52,808 nucleotides of DNA from Clostridiales bacterium (GTDB lineage: Bacteria > Bacillota > Clostridia > Oscillospirales > QAMX01): assembly GCA_016303065.1 (NCBI GenBank), contig JAEDMJ010000010.1, positions 1 to 52,808 of the forward strand, written 5' to 3'. Below the pieces are notes generated by a model that was not told the origin of the DNA, did not search any database, and saw nothing but the letters and a program-made list of their open reading frames with translations. This document shows, piece after piece, positions 25,484 through 34,048 of the stretch; the first letter of the stretch is position 1; each line of letters opens with the position of its first letter. Position numbers and translations under genes: made by a program.

Positions 25484-26710
25484 TCAGTATATCGAAACGC
25501 TGTTTGACCTTGAAACAACGCTTACAAAAGTCTTTCCGCGGTTGAGCAAAACCGGTTTTCCCGTGCCGTCAGTGAAAACAAAGGGGGCGTCTTCCGAGTC
25601 CTTCGACCAGATGATCTTTATGTATCTTCCGCCCGAAGCATATATCCCGGAGCCAGAACCGACAATGCTGTGACTCATATATCCGTTTTCAAAAGATGTG
25701 TCCGTGTAAATGAATATCACATTTTTGAAAGCAAGGGTGCTGCCCGTGCTTGTGTCGCGGTGGGGCGCGCCGTGCTGATACCGATCGTAAAGGCCCGTCG
25801 AGTTGTTATAAAGAAAATACGGCTGGAACCCTCCGAAAAAGACGCGTATGCGTCCGGCGGGATTTCCGTCCGGCACGTATTTTTCGTCGGCAAAGGCAAA
25901 TGGGCTTCGGAAGCTTTCCGGGGCGATGAAATGGGCTCCGCCCTCGCTGAGCTGCAGAAGGGACTTGGCAATGCGTCCGCTCGTTGTAAAATAGCTGTAT
26001 GCATAGCTTGAAGCGTTTCCAATCGCGGTATCATTGTAAAAACAGTCGGTTCCGGCTTCGTTTCTCGCGTCTATGCGGTCCAGTTCAAGGGACGCAATCA
26101 GATTGTCCGCGCCGCCGATGGTTCCGCAGTGGAGAAGATACGAGTCAAAACCCGCCGCAATGGCGGCCATTGCCGGAGTCGCGCTCCGCACGCACCCGAT
26201 CTTCGCAATAGACGTCGGATTGTAGTACAGCGCCATGAGCGCAGTTGAACTGTAATCCAGCTGTATCTCGAAAATCACGTCGGCGTCTTCCGTTCCGCAC
26301 TGGAAACGGCTCGACTCATAATCGTTGTACATACAAACGGCTGTCGGGCGGCGTATTCCGAGAGTTTCGTCCTCCCCGGTCTCAAGCCCGGTCAGATAAT
26401 TGAAGTACGCCTCCGCCTCGGCGTATTCCTCCGAGGGTGCGGGAAGCTCATATCCCCCGCCGTCGGGAACACTGACCTTTTCCGCCAGGGACCACGTCGC
26501 CGCATAAACGGGCGCGTTTGTCTCGTCGGGCTCGGTGACCTCCCCCGAAGTCTCCTCCTCCGAAGATGTCGCAGGGTTCCCCGGCGCCAGCGTTCCTGCG
26601 GAACCGGCGGTCGTGACCTCCGGTTCTTCAATTCCGCCGCAGGCGGAAAGGCAGAAAACGGCGGCAAGCAATAAAGCAGCAAAAATTTTTTTCAGAGAAA
26701 TGGATGTCAT
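25484..26710 (-). CDS. DUF3048 (YerB-like) lipoprotein, copy 2
   Basis: 408 residues from ATG 26710; a GTG at 26725 overlapping the upstream stop would add five. Signal peptide with lipobox LSAC (FAALLLAAVFCLSACGG), an acidic/Thr-rich linker, then the DUF3048 fold: RRPTAVCMYND, GCVRSATPAMAAIAAGFDSYLLH, and the C-terminal part FKNVIFIYTD, YFLYN. Function of YerB-like proteins is unknown. Tandem paralogue of the gene upstream, 4-nt gap. Confidence 0.9.
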   Translation of the reverse strand: MTSISLKKIFAALLLAAVFCLSACGGIEEPEVTTAGSAGTLAPGNPATSSEEETSGEVTEPDETNAPVYAATWSLAEKVSVPDGGGYELPAPSEEYAEAEAYFNYLTGLETGEDETLGIRRPTAVCMYNDYESSRFQCGTEDADVIFEIQLDYSSTALMALYYNPTSIAKIGCVRSATPAMAAIAAGFDSYLLHCGTIGGADNLIASLELDRIDARNEAGTDCFYNDTAIGNASSYAYSYFTTSGRIAKSLLQLSEGGAHFIAPESFRSPFAFADEKYVPDGNPAGRIRVFFGGFQPYFLYNNSTGLYDRYQHGAPHRDTSTGSTLAFKNVIFIYTDTSFENGYMSHSIVGSGSGIYASGGRYIKIIWSKDSEDAPFVFTDGTGKPVLLNRGKTFVSVVSRSNSVSIY

Positions 26711-26714
26711 ATTT

Positions 26715-27908
26715 TTATTCCGCACTTACCAGTATGTTGGATTCGCCGTCAACATAGGAAATAAAGCTGGAGCCGATATTGACATACAGGGGAGAGCCGT
26801 CCTCCGCAGTAAGCGTCAGGGGCGCATCGTAGGAGGGTTTTTCCCATTTGATATTGATATATGTTCCTTTGCTCGCAAGTATCCCGTTTCCCGAACCGAC
26901 GTCGTCAAACTGACGCCTTCCGGCGGAATCATTGCTTATCACCCAGGAGTCGACCGACAGAACGATCACATTGCAAAAGGAGAGCTGCTCTCCCGTGGAA
27001 TAGTCGGTGTGCGCCCTGCCGTACTGCCAGCGGTAGTAAAGCCCGTCCGCCTCGCTGTACACAAAGTACGGACAGTAGGACCCGTACTTCGTCGTCACCC
27101 TTGCGGCAGGCTCGCCGCCGATGTCGGTCGGCGAAACATAGAAGTTCAGAAAATCGTTATACCCGTGCTTTATCTCCGTGCGCGATGCGCCGGAGTCATA
27201 CTTTTCGATTGCTGAGGCGACGTTGTTTCCGCTGGTGAAGTACCCGTGCTCAAGACTTGTCGCTTTCACGATCGCGTCGTCGTAATAGAAATATCCGGCA
27301 TAGGCCTTCATTCCGTCGATGTCCGGCACGCCGTACTGGGCAAGCTCGCTGTACGCCTGCTTTGAGCCTCCGGAGTGAACGAAATACGCGTCAAAGCCCA
27401 GTGCAATTCCGACCATGACCGGCCTTGCCGACCTTATCGAGCCCAGCTTTCCGACCTCGGACGGGTCGGCAAACAGAGCCAGAAGCCTTGTTATGCCTCC
27501 CTCGACTTCGACCTCAAAGACGATATCCGCCTTTGAAAGCCCGCACTGGTATTTTGCGGCAGTGGAAAGATTGTTTACGGACACGGCCGTCGGACGGCGC
27601 GCCGATTCGGCCTTTTCGGGGAAAGCCTCTCCGGTCAGGAAATTGTATGCGAGCGGATCGGCGTAGTCCGGAACGTCGGATTCGCTCTGCTCTCCGATTT
27701 CGCCGTCTGTTTTTGCGCCGACGACGAACCTCGACGGATCCGCCGAAGTCGTCTCGGAAACGGCGCTCGTCGTCACGGCCGGAGTGTCCGAGGTTTCGGA
27801 TACATCAGAAGTGTCAGCATCCTCCGCATTTCCGCAGGCGGCAAGCGCAAAAAGCAGTACCGAGGCCAAAACAGCGGGAAAAACGCGTTTTTTCAAAATA
27901 TCTGCCAT
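26715..27908 (-). CDS. DUF3048 (YerB-like) lipoprotein, copy 1
   Basis: 397 residues from ATG 27908 (GGGAGG 10 nt upstream); a longer in-frame reading into DUF4364 is not supported. Signal peptide with lipobox LAAC (VLLFALAACGN), Ser/Thr/Asp linker, then DUF3048 blocks RRPTAVSVNN, GSIRSARPVMVGIALGFDAYFVHSGGS, FCNVIVLSVDSWV. Anchored on the outer face of the membrane. Follows DUF4364 by 40 bp. Confidence 0.9.
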   Translation of the reverse strand: MADILKKRVFPAVLASVLLFALAACGNAEDADTSDVSETSDTPAVTTSAVSETTSADPSRFVVGAKTDGEIGEQSESDVPDYADPLAYNFLTGEAFPEKAESARRPTAVSVNNLSTAAKYQCGLSKADIVFEVEVEGGITRLLALFADPSEVGKLGSIRSARPVMVGIALGFDAYFVHSGGSKQAYSELAQYGVPDIDGMKAYAGYFYYDDAIVKATSLEHGYFTSGNNVASAIEKYDSGASRTEIKHGYNDFLNFYVSPTDIGGEPAARVTTKYGSYCPYFVYSEADGLYYRWQYGRAHTDYSTGEQLSFCNVIVLSVDSWVISNDSAGRRQFDDVGSGNGILASKGTYINIKWEKPSYDAPLTLTAEDGSPLYVNIGSSFISYVDGESNILVSAE

Positions 27909-27948
27909 ACCTTGATATCCTCCCGAAAGAACATTATTCCTGTTTTTT

Positions 27949-28506
27949 TTACTGTTCAATGTCACCGTCGTAGTCTTTGAGGAGCGCGTCCAGAACGGAA
28001 CCGTAGATCGATTCCGCGTTTGCTCTGAAATTGCTTTCGATAAGCTGTCCCTGAGATCTGCTGACAACCATCAGTTCAAGCTTGATGATGTCGCCGTCGT
28101 CGTCGCGCATTTCAAGGCGCGTTGTAAACGCGCCGTCCGCGCGGGGCGTCGTGACGCACGTTATGAGCGAGTCGCGCTTGCGCCGCGCCGCAGCGGTCAG
28201 AGCGGCCTTCTGGGCATCGCGGCGAACGCTTTGGGGAAGTCTTTTTTCGCTTGCCGCGATGATTTCCCGTCCGTGCTCCGATATCCGGTAAAGCGGAGCG
28301 CCTCCGTCCTCCCCCTCGGGGGTCACGTGACCGCTCTCCACAAGTTCGTAAAACGCGTCGGAGGCGTCAAAATATGTAATGGCTCCGTCCGTAAGCGCCG
28401 CTTCAATTATGTCGTCAAGCCCCAGGGGCTCCTTGACCGAAGCAAGCACAAAAAGGAGCAGATATTTCAGATCAAGCTTGTCCCTGATATATCCGAGTGC
28501 AGCCAT
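27949..28506 (-). CDS. DUF4364 family protein (winged-helix-like)
   Basis: 185 residues. The N-terminal half (LDLKYLLLFVLASVKEPLGLDDIIEAALTDGAITYFDASDAFYELVESGHV ... LYRISEHGREII) reads as a winged helix of the DUF4364 family; the C-terminal half is beta-rich (FTTRLEMRDDDGDIIKLELMVVSRSQ). Probable regulator of unknown target. It lies between galK and the DUF3048 pair in one orientation. Confidence 0.85.
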   Translation of the reverse strand: MAALGYIRDKLDLKYLLLFVLASVKEPLGLDDIIEAALTDGAITYFDASDAFYELVESGHVTPEGEDGGAPLYRISEHGREIIAASEKRLPQSVRRDAQKAALTAAARRKRDSLITCVTTPRADGAFTTRLEMRDDDGDIIKLELMVVSRSQGQLIESNFRANAESIYGSVLDALLKDYDGDIEQ

Positions 28507-28550
28507 ATATGCTTTTCCTCCGTTTTCTCTTTATTTTTTGTTTTTACGGT

Positions 28551-29717
28551 TCAGAATATCTCTTTGGGGCCGCCGGCGGCATTCGACGGGTAGAGATCGC
28601 CGCGAAGTCCGGTCTTTGACTCGTATTCCGCGGAAACCGCCTTTATAAAGCCGTCCACAGCAGAGTTTTCGACGATCGAAACCGTGCATCCTCCGAACCC
28701 CGCGCCGGTCATGCGGCTTCCGACGCAGCCCGGAAACGCTCTGGCGCACTCGGTCATGGCGTCAAGCTCGCGCCCGGTGACCTCGTAAAGGTCGCGCAGG
28801 GAAAGGTGGGAGGCGTTCAGAAGCTTTCCGAAGCCTTCGATGTCCCCCTTCCGGAGCAGAAGCACGCTTTCGATGACTCTGGCGTTCTCGCTCACGACAT
28901 GGGAAACGCGCCTGAAAACGGTCTCGTCTCCGATGAGCTCTTCGTACTCGGGGAGATCCTCCTCGGTGAGCTGGCAGAGATTCTTGAGCTCGGGACGCTT
29001 TGTGCGGATGCGCTCAAGCCCCTTTTCGCACTCCGCGCGGCGCTCGTTGTATTTTGAGTCGGCAAGGCCGCGTTTCTTGTTCGTGTTACCGACGACGATC
29101 GTATACCCGCTGAGGTTGAGGGGGATCTGTTCGCACCTTACCGCGGCGCAGTCCAGAAGCATTCCGCAGCCCTCTTTTCCGTTGGCGCAGGCAAACTGAT
29201 CCATGATTCCGCAGTTCACGCCGACGAAATTGTTCTCGGCGCGCTGGGCCAGAAGCGCGATTTCGGTCATCGAAAGCTTCGCCCCCGCAATCTCCAAAGC
29301 GGCGAAAGCCGTCACGACCTCGATCGAGGCCGACGAGGAAAGACCTGCCCCGAAGGGAAGCGTGGAGGAAAAGAGCATATCCATGCCGCGAAGCTCTATG
29401 CCGAGTTTGGATATCTCGTCAAGAACGCCGAACTGATAAGCTCCCCATTCGCGCCCGCGCTTTGTTTCAAGCTGTCCAAGGCGGCAGGAGACAAGCGTTC
29501 CGGGAAGGTCGTCCGCCGCAAGGTTTACGACGTCGTCGTCCCTGACCCGCACAAAAACATAGTTTCCGAGCTCAAGTGCGGCGGGAAAAACAAAACCGCC
29601 GTTGTAATCGATGTGTTCGCCGATCAGGTTGACCCGTCCCGGTGCGAAAAAGAGGCGGACGTCCCCCGGTCCGTAAAGTTTTTCAAAAACAGCAAGCGCG
29701 TTTGATCTGTCAATCAC
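28551..29717 (-). CDS. galK: Galactokinase
   Basis: 388 residues, GHMP kinase. Galactokinase signature GRVNLIGEHIDYNGG (about 27-41), ATP loop PFGAGLSSSASIEV, and C-terminal GAGFGGCTVSIVE. Phosphorylates galactose in the Leloir pathway. GTG start at 29717, 8 nt after GGAG. No other gal genes are in the window. Confidence 0.96.
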   Translation of the reverse strand: MIDRSNALAVFEKLYGPGDVRLFFAPGRVNLIGEHIDYNGGFVFPAALELGNYVFVRVRDDDVVNLAADDLPGTLVSCRLGQLETKRGREWGAYQFGVLDEISKLGIELRGMDMLFSSTLPFGAGLSSSASIEVVTAFAALEIAGAKLSMTEIALLAQRAENNFVGVNCGIMDQFACANGKEGCGMLLDCAAVRCEQIPLNLSGYTIVVGNTNKKRGLADSKYNERRAECEKGLERIRTKRPELKNLCQLTEEDLPEYEELIGDETVFRRVSHVVSENARVIESVLLLRKGDIEGFGKLLNASHLSLRDLYEVTGRELDAMTECARAFPGCVGSRMTGAGFGGCTVSIVENSAVDGFIKAVSAEYESKTGLRGDLYPSNAAGGPKEIF

Positions 29718-29749
29718 GATATCAACTCCAGCCTATAATCAATCACCTT

Positions 29750-29778
29750 ATTATATCACAGACCGCGGATTTTGTGAA
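29750..29778 (-). promoter_or_regulatory. galK promoter
   Basis: Minus strand TTCACA (29778-29773), 17 bp, TATAAT (29755-29750), with TGA before the -10. It is back to back with the Smr gene promoter. Confidence 0.75.
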
Positions 29779-29800
29779 TAGTGAATTTCAAAATTTTCTC

Positions 29801-29829
29801 TTGCCACTAAAGCTTTCCGGCTGTATAAT
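29801..29829 (+). promoter_or_regulatory. Promoter of the Smr-domain gene
   Basis: TTGCCA (29801-29806), 17 bp, TATAAT (29824-29829), followed by AAAAGGAGGT at 29841. Confidence 0.8.
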
Positions 29830-29859
29830 ATATAAATATTAAAAGGAGGTTTTTGCGTT

Positions 29860-30195
29860 TTGAGAGAATACAACCTTGAAAACGGACGCCCTCCGGCGGG
29901 CGTGGCCGTATCGCGTCTGGCGTCGATCACCGCCCGCGAAAAAGCCGCCCGGACGAAAGCGTTCAAGATCATCCACGGCTACGGCTCTTCCGGCGTCGGA
30001 GGGAGAATCCGCACCGAGTCCCGGAAATGGCTCGCCGCGGAAAAAAGCCGCGGACGCATCAGGGCGTTCATTCCGGGAGAAGATTTCAGCATTTTCAGCG
30101 CGGACACCCGCGCGCTTTTCACGGTCTGCCCCGAAGCGCGACGCGACAAAGACCTTGAACGCTCGAACCAGGGCGTCACCGTTGTTGTACTTTGA
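29860..30195 (+). CDS. Small Smr (MutS2 C-terminal-like) domain protein
   Basis: 111 residues from TTG 29860, which follows a full AAAAGGAGGT by 9 nt. Core of the Smr domain is clear (FKIIHGYGSSGVGGRIRTESRKWLAAE), the HGxG glycine loop of a nicking-type nuclease fold, but the N-terminal LDLHG block typical of Smr is missing; the chain starts REYNLENGRPPAGVAVSRLAS. A stand-alone nucleic-acid-binding protein; nuclease activity not certain. Confidence 0.8.
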   Translation: MREYNLENGRPPAGVAVSRLASITAREKAARTKAFKIIHGYGSSGVGGRIRTESRKWLAAEKSRGRIRAFIPGEDFSIFSADTRALFTVCPEARRDKDLERSNQGVTVVVL

Positions 30196-30207
30196 GCGCG
30201 TTAAGCC

Positions 30208-30236
30208 TTGCGGTTTTCGCTGATATCTGATATAAT
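30208..30236 (+). promoter_or_regulatory. Promoter of the phospholipid operon
   Basis: TTGCGG (30208-30213), 17 bp, TATAAT (30231-30236), with extended -10 TG at 30228-30229. 60 bp upstream of the pssA ATG. Confidence 0.8.
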
Positions 30237-30295
30237 ATAGGGAAACAGAGCAAATGCCGGCGGAAAAGCGCCGTCTTTCGGTGGAGGAAGCAAAT

Positions 30296-30928
30296 ATGAT
30301 CGGATTTTACAATTACACGGTAATACTCACTTATCTCGGCGCCGTCGCCGGAGCGACGGGACTGGCTCTTGCCGCCGGAGGAAAAACCTTCCCGGCGCTT
30401 CTCTGTCTTCTTTTCGCAGGGCTCTGCGATATGTTCGACGGGGCTGTCGCCCGCACAAAAAAGCGCACCGAAAGCGAGAAAAAATTCGGCATATGGATCG
30501 ACTCCCTGACCGACATGGTCTGCTTTGCCGTGCTGCCCACGGCCATCGGCTGGTCGTTCGGAATGCGTGACTGGTATTTCATCCCCGTCTTCGCCGCTTT
30601 CATCCTCGGAGCCATAATCCGTCTGGGCTATTACGGAGTCACCGAAGAAGAACGCCAGACCGTCGAAACCGGAAAGCGCTCCGCCTACGACGGAATGCCC
30701 GTCACCACCTCCGCCGTGATCTTCCCCCTCGCATGGTTTATTCTTGAATGCGTGCCCATCCCCCCGACAGCCGCGGTTTACGTCTTTGCCGGAGTGATGC
30801 TTTTGAGCGCTTTCGCATTTGTCGGAAAATTCAAAATCCGCAAGCCCGGAAAAAAGGGGCTTGTTATCATTTCCGTTCTCGGCGTTCTCCTCGCCGCGGC
30901 CATGATCGTTCTGAAAACGGTCGGATAA
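30296..30928 (+). CDS. pssA: CDP-diacylglycerol--serine O-phosphatidyltransferase
   Basis: 210 residues from ATG 30296, seven bases after GGAGG (an earlier ATG at 30254 lacks a ribosome site). CDP-alcohol phosphotransferase signature complete: D45 MF D48 G AVA R53 ... G65 IWI D69 SLT D73. About six membrane helices. Being followed by psd, the alcohol is almost surely serine, giving phosphatidylserine. Confidence 0.9.
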   Translation: MIGFYNYTVILTYLGAVAGATGLALAAGGKTFPALLCLLFAGLCDMFDGAVARTKKRTESEKKFGIWIDSLTDMVCFAVLPTAIGWSFGMRDWYFIPVFAAFILGAIIRLGYYGVTEEERQTVETGKRSAYDGMPVTTSAVIFPLAWFILECVPIPPTAAVYVFAGVMLLSAFAFVGKFKIRKPGKKGLVIISVLGVLLAAAMIVLKTVG

Positions 30929-30935
30929 GCGCCCA

Positions 30936-31820
30936 ATGAAAAAAAACAAAAGAAAAAAGGATTCGGTCCGCCGCGAAAATAGTCCGACCCTCCGGATCCT
31001 TTACAACACAAAAGCCGGCCGGATCGTTTTGAAGGCCTTTGTAAATCCCACGGCGTCCGATCTTCTCGGGCGGTTTCTGAGCACAAAAGCTTCCGCCCGT
31101 TTGATTCCGGGATTTGTCAGACGCACCGGGATCGACGCTTCAAAGTATGAGGCGCGGAAATACCGCTCGTACAACGATTTTTTCACCCGGAAGCTGGCCT
31201 CCCCTCCCCGTTTTTCCGAAGACCCCGCTGTGCTCTGTTCCCCCTGCGAGGCTTTTCTGACGGCCATGGAAATCCACGAGGACAGCTTCTTTGAGATCAA
31301 GGACACCGACTATTCTATCGCCGACCTCCTCTGTTCCCGGAAGCTTGCCGCCCAGTACAACGGCGGCACATGCCTCATCTTCCGTCTCGCCGTCCACAAC
31401 TTTCACAGGTATTACTATTTCGACAGCGGGCGCGTCGTCCGCGCCCACAGCGTCAACGGCTGTCTCCACACGGTGCGCCCCATCGCGTTCGAGCATTTCG
31501 ACGTATACAAGCACAACTGCCGCGAATACACCGTAATGGAGACCGACAATTTCGGTTCCGCGGTCCAGATAGAAGTCGGTGCCATGTTTGTCGGAAGAAT
31601 CGTCAACTATCCCGCAAAGCAGCGGTTTTTCCGCGGAGAGGAAAAGGGATATTTTGAATTCGGCGGTTCAACCGTCATTCTGCTTTTAAAGCCCGGAAGC
31701 GTTTCGGTCGACAAAAGCATCACCGAAAACTCGATGCACGGAATCGAGACCGAGGTTGCCGTCGGCCAGCCCATCGGCCGCTCCCTTCTCACTCATTCTA
31801 CCGGAGGCGAAAAGCATTGA
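30936..31820 (+). CDS. psd: Phosphatidylserine decarboxylase
   Basis: 294 residues. Blocks YNDFFTRKL, SPCEAF, LIFRLAVHNFHRYYYFDSG, HKHNCREYTV-like (YKHNCREYTVMET), VGAMFVGRI, and the autocleavage/pyruvoyl site FGGSTVILLL at about residues 241-250. Converts phosphatidylserine to phosphatidylethanolamine. Seven bases after pssA and overlapping the PAP2 gene, so one PE-synthesis operon. Confidence 0.95.
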   Translation: MKKNKRKKDSVRRENSPTLRILYNTKAGRIVLKAFVNPTASDLLGRFLSTKASARLIPGFVRRTGIDASKYEARKYRSYNDFFTRKLASPPRFSEDPAVLCSPCEAFLTAMEIHEDSFFEIKDTDYSIADLLCSRKLAAQYNGGTCLIFRLAVHNFHRYYYFDSGRVVRAHSVNGCLHTVRPIAFEHFDVYKHNCREYTVMETDNFGSAVQIEVGAMFVGRIVNYPAKQRFFRGEEKGYFEFGGSTVILLLKPGSVSVDKSITENSMHGIETEVAVGQPIGRSLLTHSTGGEKH

Positions 31821-32488
31821 AAAAACAAAATCCCGTGCTCCGTTTTTTCCGGGATGAACCCCTGCGCCTTACTCCGTTTTACTACCTTTTTCATTCGCTT
31901 GTCTACTTCCTGTCCCAGCTTCGGACCGACGGCTTCCACACCGTATACTGCGCCGCCAACGACCTTATCCCCTTCATCCCCTGGTTTATTATCCCTTATG
32001 TTCTGTGGTACTTCTACCTTGCCTTTGGCATTTTGTATACTTTTTTCTGCGGAAACCGCAGGCAGCTCTGGCGCCAGGCGGTTTTGACCCTCGGCGGAGC
32101 TTTTGTCTGTCTTATCGTGTGCATAATCTATCCCTCGACCTTCCCCGGCAGAGGCGATCTGGCCGCGGCCGAATGCGGCCCCGTCGCCGCAAGGCTGTTA
32201 TCGTTCATTTACGGAGCCGACAGGCCCATAAACGTGCTTCCGAGCATGCACTGCCAGGGAGCGATTTCGACGCACCTCGTTCTCCGGTCCTCCGATCTCT
32301 TTAAGAACAGACCCTGGCTTCGGGTCATGTCTCTGATCTTTGCCGTAACGGTCTGTTTTGCCACGGTTTTTGTAAAACAGCATTCTGTAATCGACGTTCT
32401 TGCCGCGCTGATCCTTTCCGCGCTTCTCTGTATTCCGGCATACATAACGGTTCCCGAATATGTAAAAAAAGGGAGCCGGACCGAATAA
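31817..32488 (+). CDS. PAP2-family membrane phosphatase
   Basis: 223 residues, about six membrane helices. PAP2 motif 2 in LPSMHCQGAIS and motif 3 in FVKQHSVIDVLAAL (His and Asp). Start TTG 31817, 9 nt after GGAGG, overlapping the psd TGA. Probably a phosphatidate or prenyl-pyrophosphate phosphatase acting in lipid recycling with pssA and psd. Confidence 0.88.
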   Translation: MKKQNPVLRFFRDEPLRLTPFYYLFHSLVYFLSQLRTDGFHTVYCAANDLIPFIPWFIIPYVLWYFYLAFGILYTFFCGNRRQLWRQAVLTLGGAFVCLIVCIIYPSTFPGRGDLAAAECGPVAARLLSFIYGADRPINVLPSMHCQGAISTHLVLRSSDLFKNRPWLRVMSLIFAVTVCFATVFVKQHSVIDVLAALILSALLCIPAYITVPEYVKKGSRTE

Positions 32489-32494
32489 AAAAAC

Positions 32495-32538
32495 ACGCCT
32501 CCGGGAAAGATAGAAATATCCATTTTTCCCGGAGGCGT
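32495..32538 (+). repeat. 14-bp perfect inverted repeat holding the ypeB ribosome site
   Basis: ACGCCTCCGGGAAA (32495-32508) pairs with TTTCCCGGAGGCGT (32525-32538), 16-nt loop. GGAGG at 32531-32535, the ribosome site for ypeB (ATG 32545), is in the 3' arm. Lies 6 bp after the PAP2 stop; no T run follows. Same layout as the hairpin at 8722-8765. Confidence 0.75.
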
Positions 32539-32544
32539 TCACTT

Positions 32545-33879
32545 ATGAAAAAAAGCACGATATGGCGCATCGCGGTCTTTTCCGCCGCGGCATTTCTCTG
32601 CGCCGCAGCTTTTGCCGTAATCAACCGTCAGAAGCTCAAAAAATACGAGCTTCTCTCCGTCCAGGCCGACCGGCGCGCTTTTTCCCAGCTCTGCGAATCC
32701 GTCGCCTGCATCGACAGCGAGCTTAACCGCAGCGAATACGCCAACACCCCGGCGATGCTTTTCCGCATCTCCACGGAGATCAACCGCCATTCCGAAGCCG
32801 CAAAGGCCGCGCTTGCGGAGCTGCCCTCTTCAGAGCTCGGCCTTGACCGGACCTCTTCGTTTTTAAGCGTCGCCGCGGATTACTGCACGGCGCTTGCCCT
32901 GAAGTCTGCGTCCGGCGCCCAGCTCTCCGAAGACGATCTCCAGGGGCTTGTCCTTCTGCGCGAATCTTCCTCCGCGCTTGCAAACGAGCTCAACAGTCTG
33001 TACCTTCTGTCCGACAGCGAGGACTTCTTCACCGCCGCCGCAAAAGAAGCCGAAGAAGCCGGGGAAGCGGCCGTCTGCTTTTCTTCCGGCATGACCTATG
33101 CAGAGGAGAATATGCCCGAGTCCCCGGTTCTCATTTACGACGGGCCTTATTCTTCCCATATCACCGGACTCACCGCGGCTTTTCTCGACAAAAATCCGGA
33201 GGAGATAACGGTCGTCGAAGGCCTCCGCATCGCCGCGGAATTTCTGGGCCTTGACGGAACCGGGGTCAGATACGTCTGCCGCTCCGGCGGAGACACCGAA
33301 ACCTACACCTATTCCGACAGCGAAGGAAAGCGCTTTGTCTCCGTGACAAGATACGGAGGTTTTGTCATCACATTTTCCGAAAACGCACAGGTAGCCGACG
33401 CGTCGGTTTCCGGAAGCGAAGCCGCGGATATCGGAGCGGAGTTTCTGGCCTCGAAGGGCTATGCCGGCATGACCTGCTCTTACTGGTACTGCACGGACGG
33501 AATATGCTATATCAACTACGAATACACTTCTGACGGCGTCGTCATCTACCCCGATCTCATCCAGGTCGGCGTCCGGCTCGACAACGGCAAAGTGACCTAT
33601 ATGAACGCCTACGGCTATCTTTGGAACAACCGCTCCGACCGGGACCTCACTCCCGGTATTTCGGCGGAGGACGCCGCAAAAAACGTCTCCGGTGCGAACC
33701 CGTCGGACGCGAAGCTCTGCGTCATTCCCTCCGACGGCAAAAAAGAACTCCTCTGCTACGAGTTCAAATGCACCTCCGAAAGCGGACGCTCCTTCCTTAT
33801 TTATATAAATGCTTCCAGCGGCTCCACGGAGCGCATTTTCGTGCTCGTTGAAAACTCAAACGGAACGCTTACCGTCTGA
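32545..33879 (+). CDS. ypeB: Spore germination protein YpeB
   Basis: 444 residues. N-terminal membrane anchor (about 7-27), a helical region (DRRAFSQLCESVACIDSELNRSEYANTPAMLFR, typical of YpeB), and three C-terminal PepSY-like repeats (AEFLGLDGTGVRYVCRSG ... AEFLASKGYAGMTCSYWY ... DAAKNVSGANPSDAKL). YpeB stabilises the cortex hydrolase SleB in the spore inner membrane; sleB, its usual neighbour, is not here. Indicates a spore-forming lineage. Confidence 0.9.
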   Translation: MKKSTIWRIAVFSAAAFLCAAAFAVINRQKLKKYELLSVQADRRAFSQLCESVACIDSELNRSEYANTPAMLFRISTEINRHSEAAKAALAELPSSELGLDRTSSFLSVAADYCTALALKSASGAQLSEDDLQGLVLLRESSSALANELNSLYLLSDSEDFFTAAAKEAEEAGEAAVCFSSGMTYAEENMPESPVLIYDGPYSSHITGLTAAFLDKNPEEITVVEGLRIAAEFLGLDGTGVRYVCRSGGDTETYTYSDSEGKRFVSVTRYGGFVITFSENAQVADASVSGSEAADIGAEFLASKGYAGMTCSYWYCTDGICYINYEYTSDGVVIYPDLIQVGVRLDNGKVTYMNAYGYLWNNRSDRDLTPGISAEDAAKNVSGANPSDAKLCVIPSDGKKELLCYEFKCTSESGRSFLIYINASSGSTERIFVLVENSNGTLTV

Positions 33880-33911
33880 ACCCCCGTTGACCGCCTTTTT
33901 ACCGCAATAGG

Positions 33912-33934
33912 GGAATTGACGAAATTCCTTTTTT
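33912..33934 (+). terminator. Short intrinsic terminator after ypeB
   Basis: GGAATT/AATTCC 6-bp stem (33912-33917 with 33923-33928), then six T. Weak stem but well placed. Confidence 0.55.
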
Positions 33935-33973
33935 GCAGAGGTACTATTTTGTGAATAAATTTCCGCAAAAGAC

Positions 33974-34002
33974 TTGACTTTACTCTGAATTTCCTATAAA
34001 AT
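33974..34002 (+). promoter_or_regulatory. Promoter of the ABC-DUF1854-ABC operon
   Basis: TTGACT (33974-33979), 17 bp, TAAAAT (33997-34002). Gives a leader of about 130 nt before the first ABC gene. Confidence 0.7.
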
Positions 34003-34048
34003 GCATTTAACAAACGAGCACGATTTTCCGTTGATCCACGGAGGGAAT

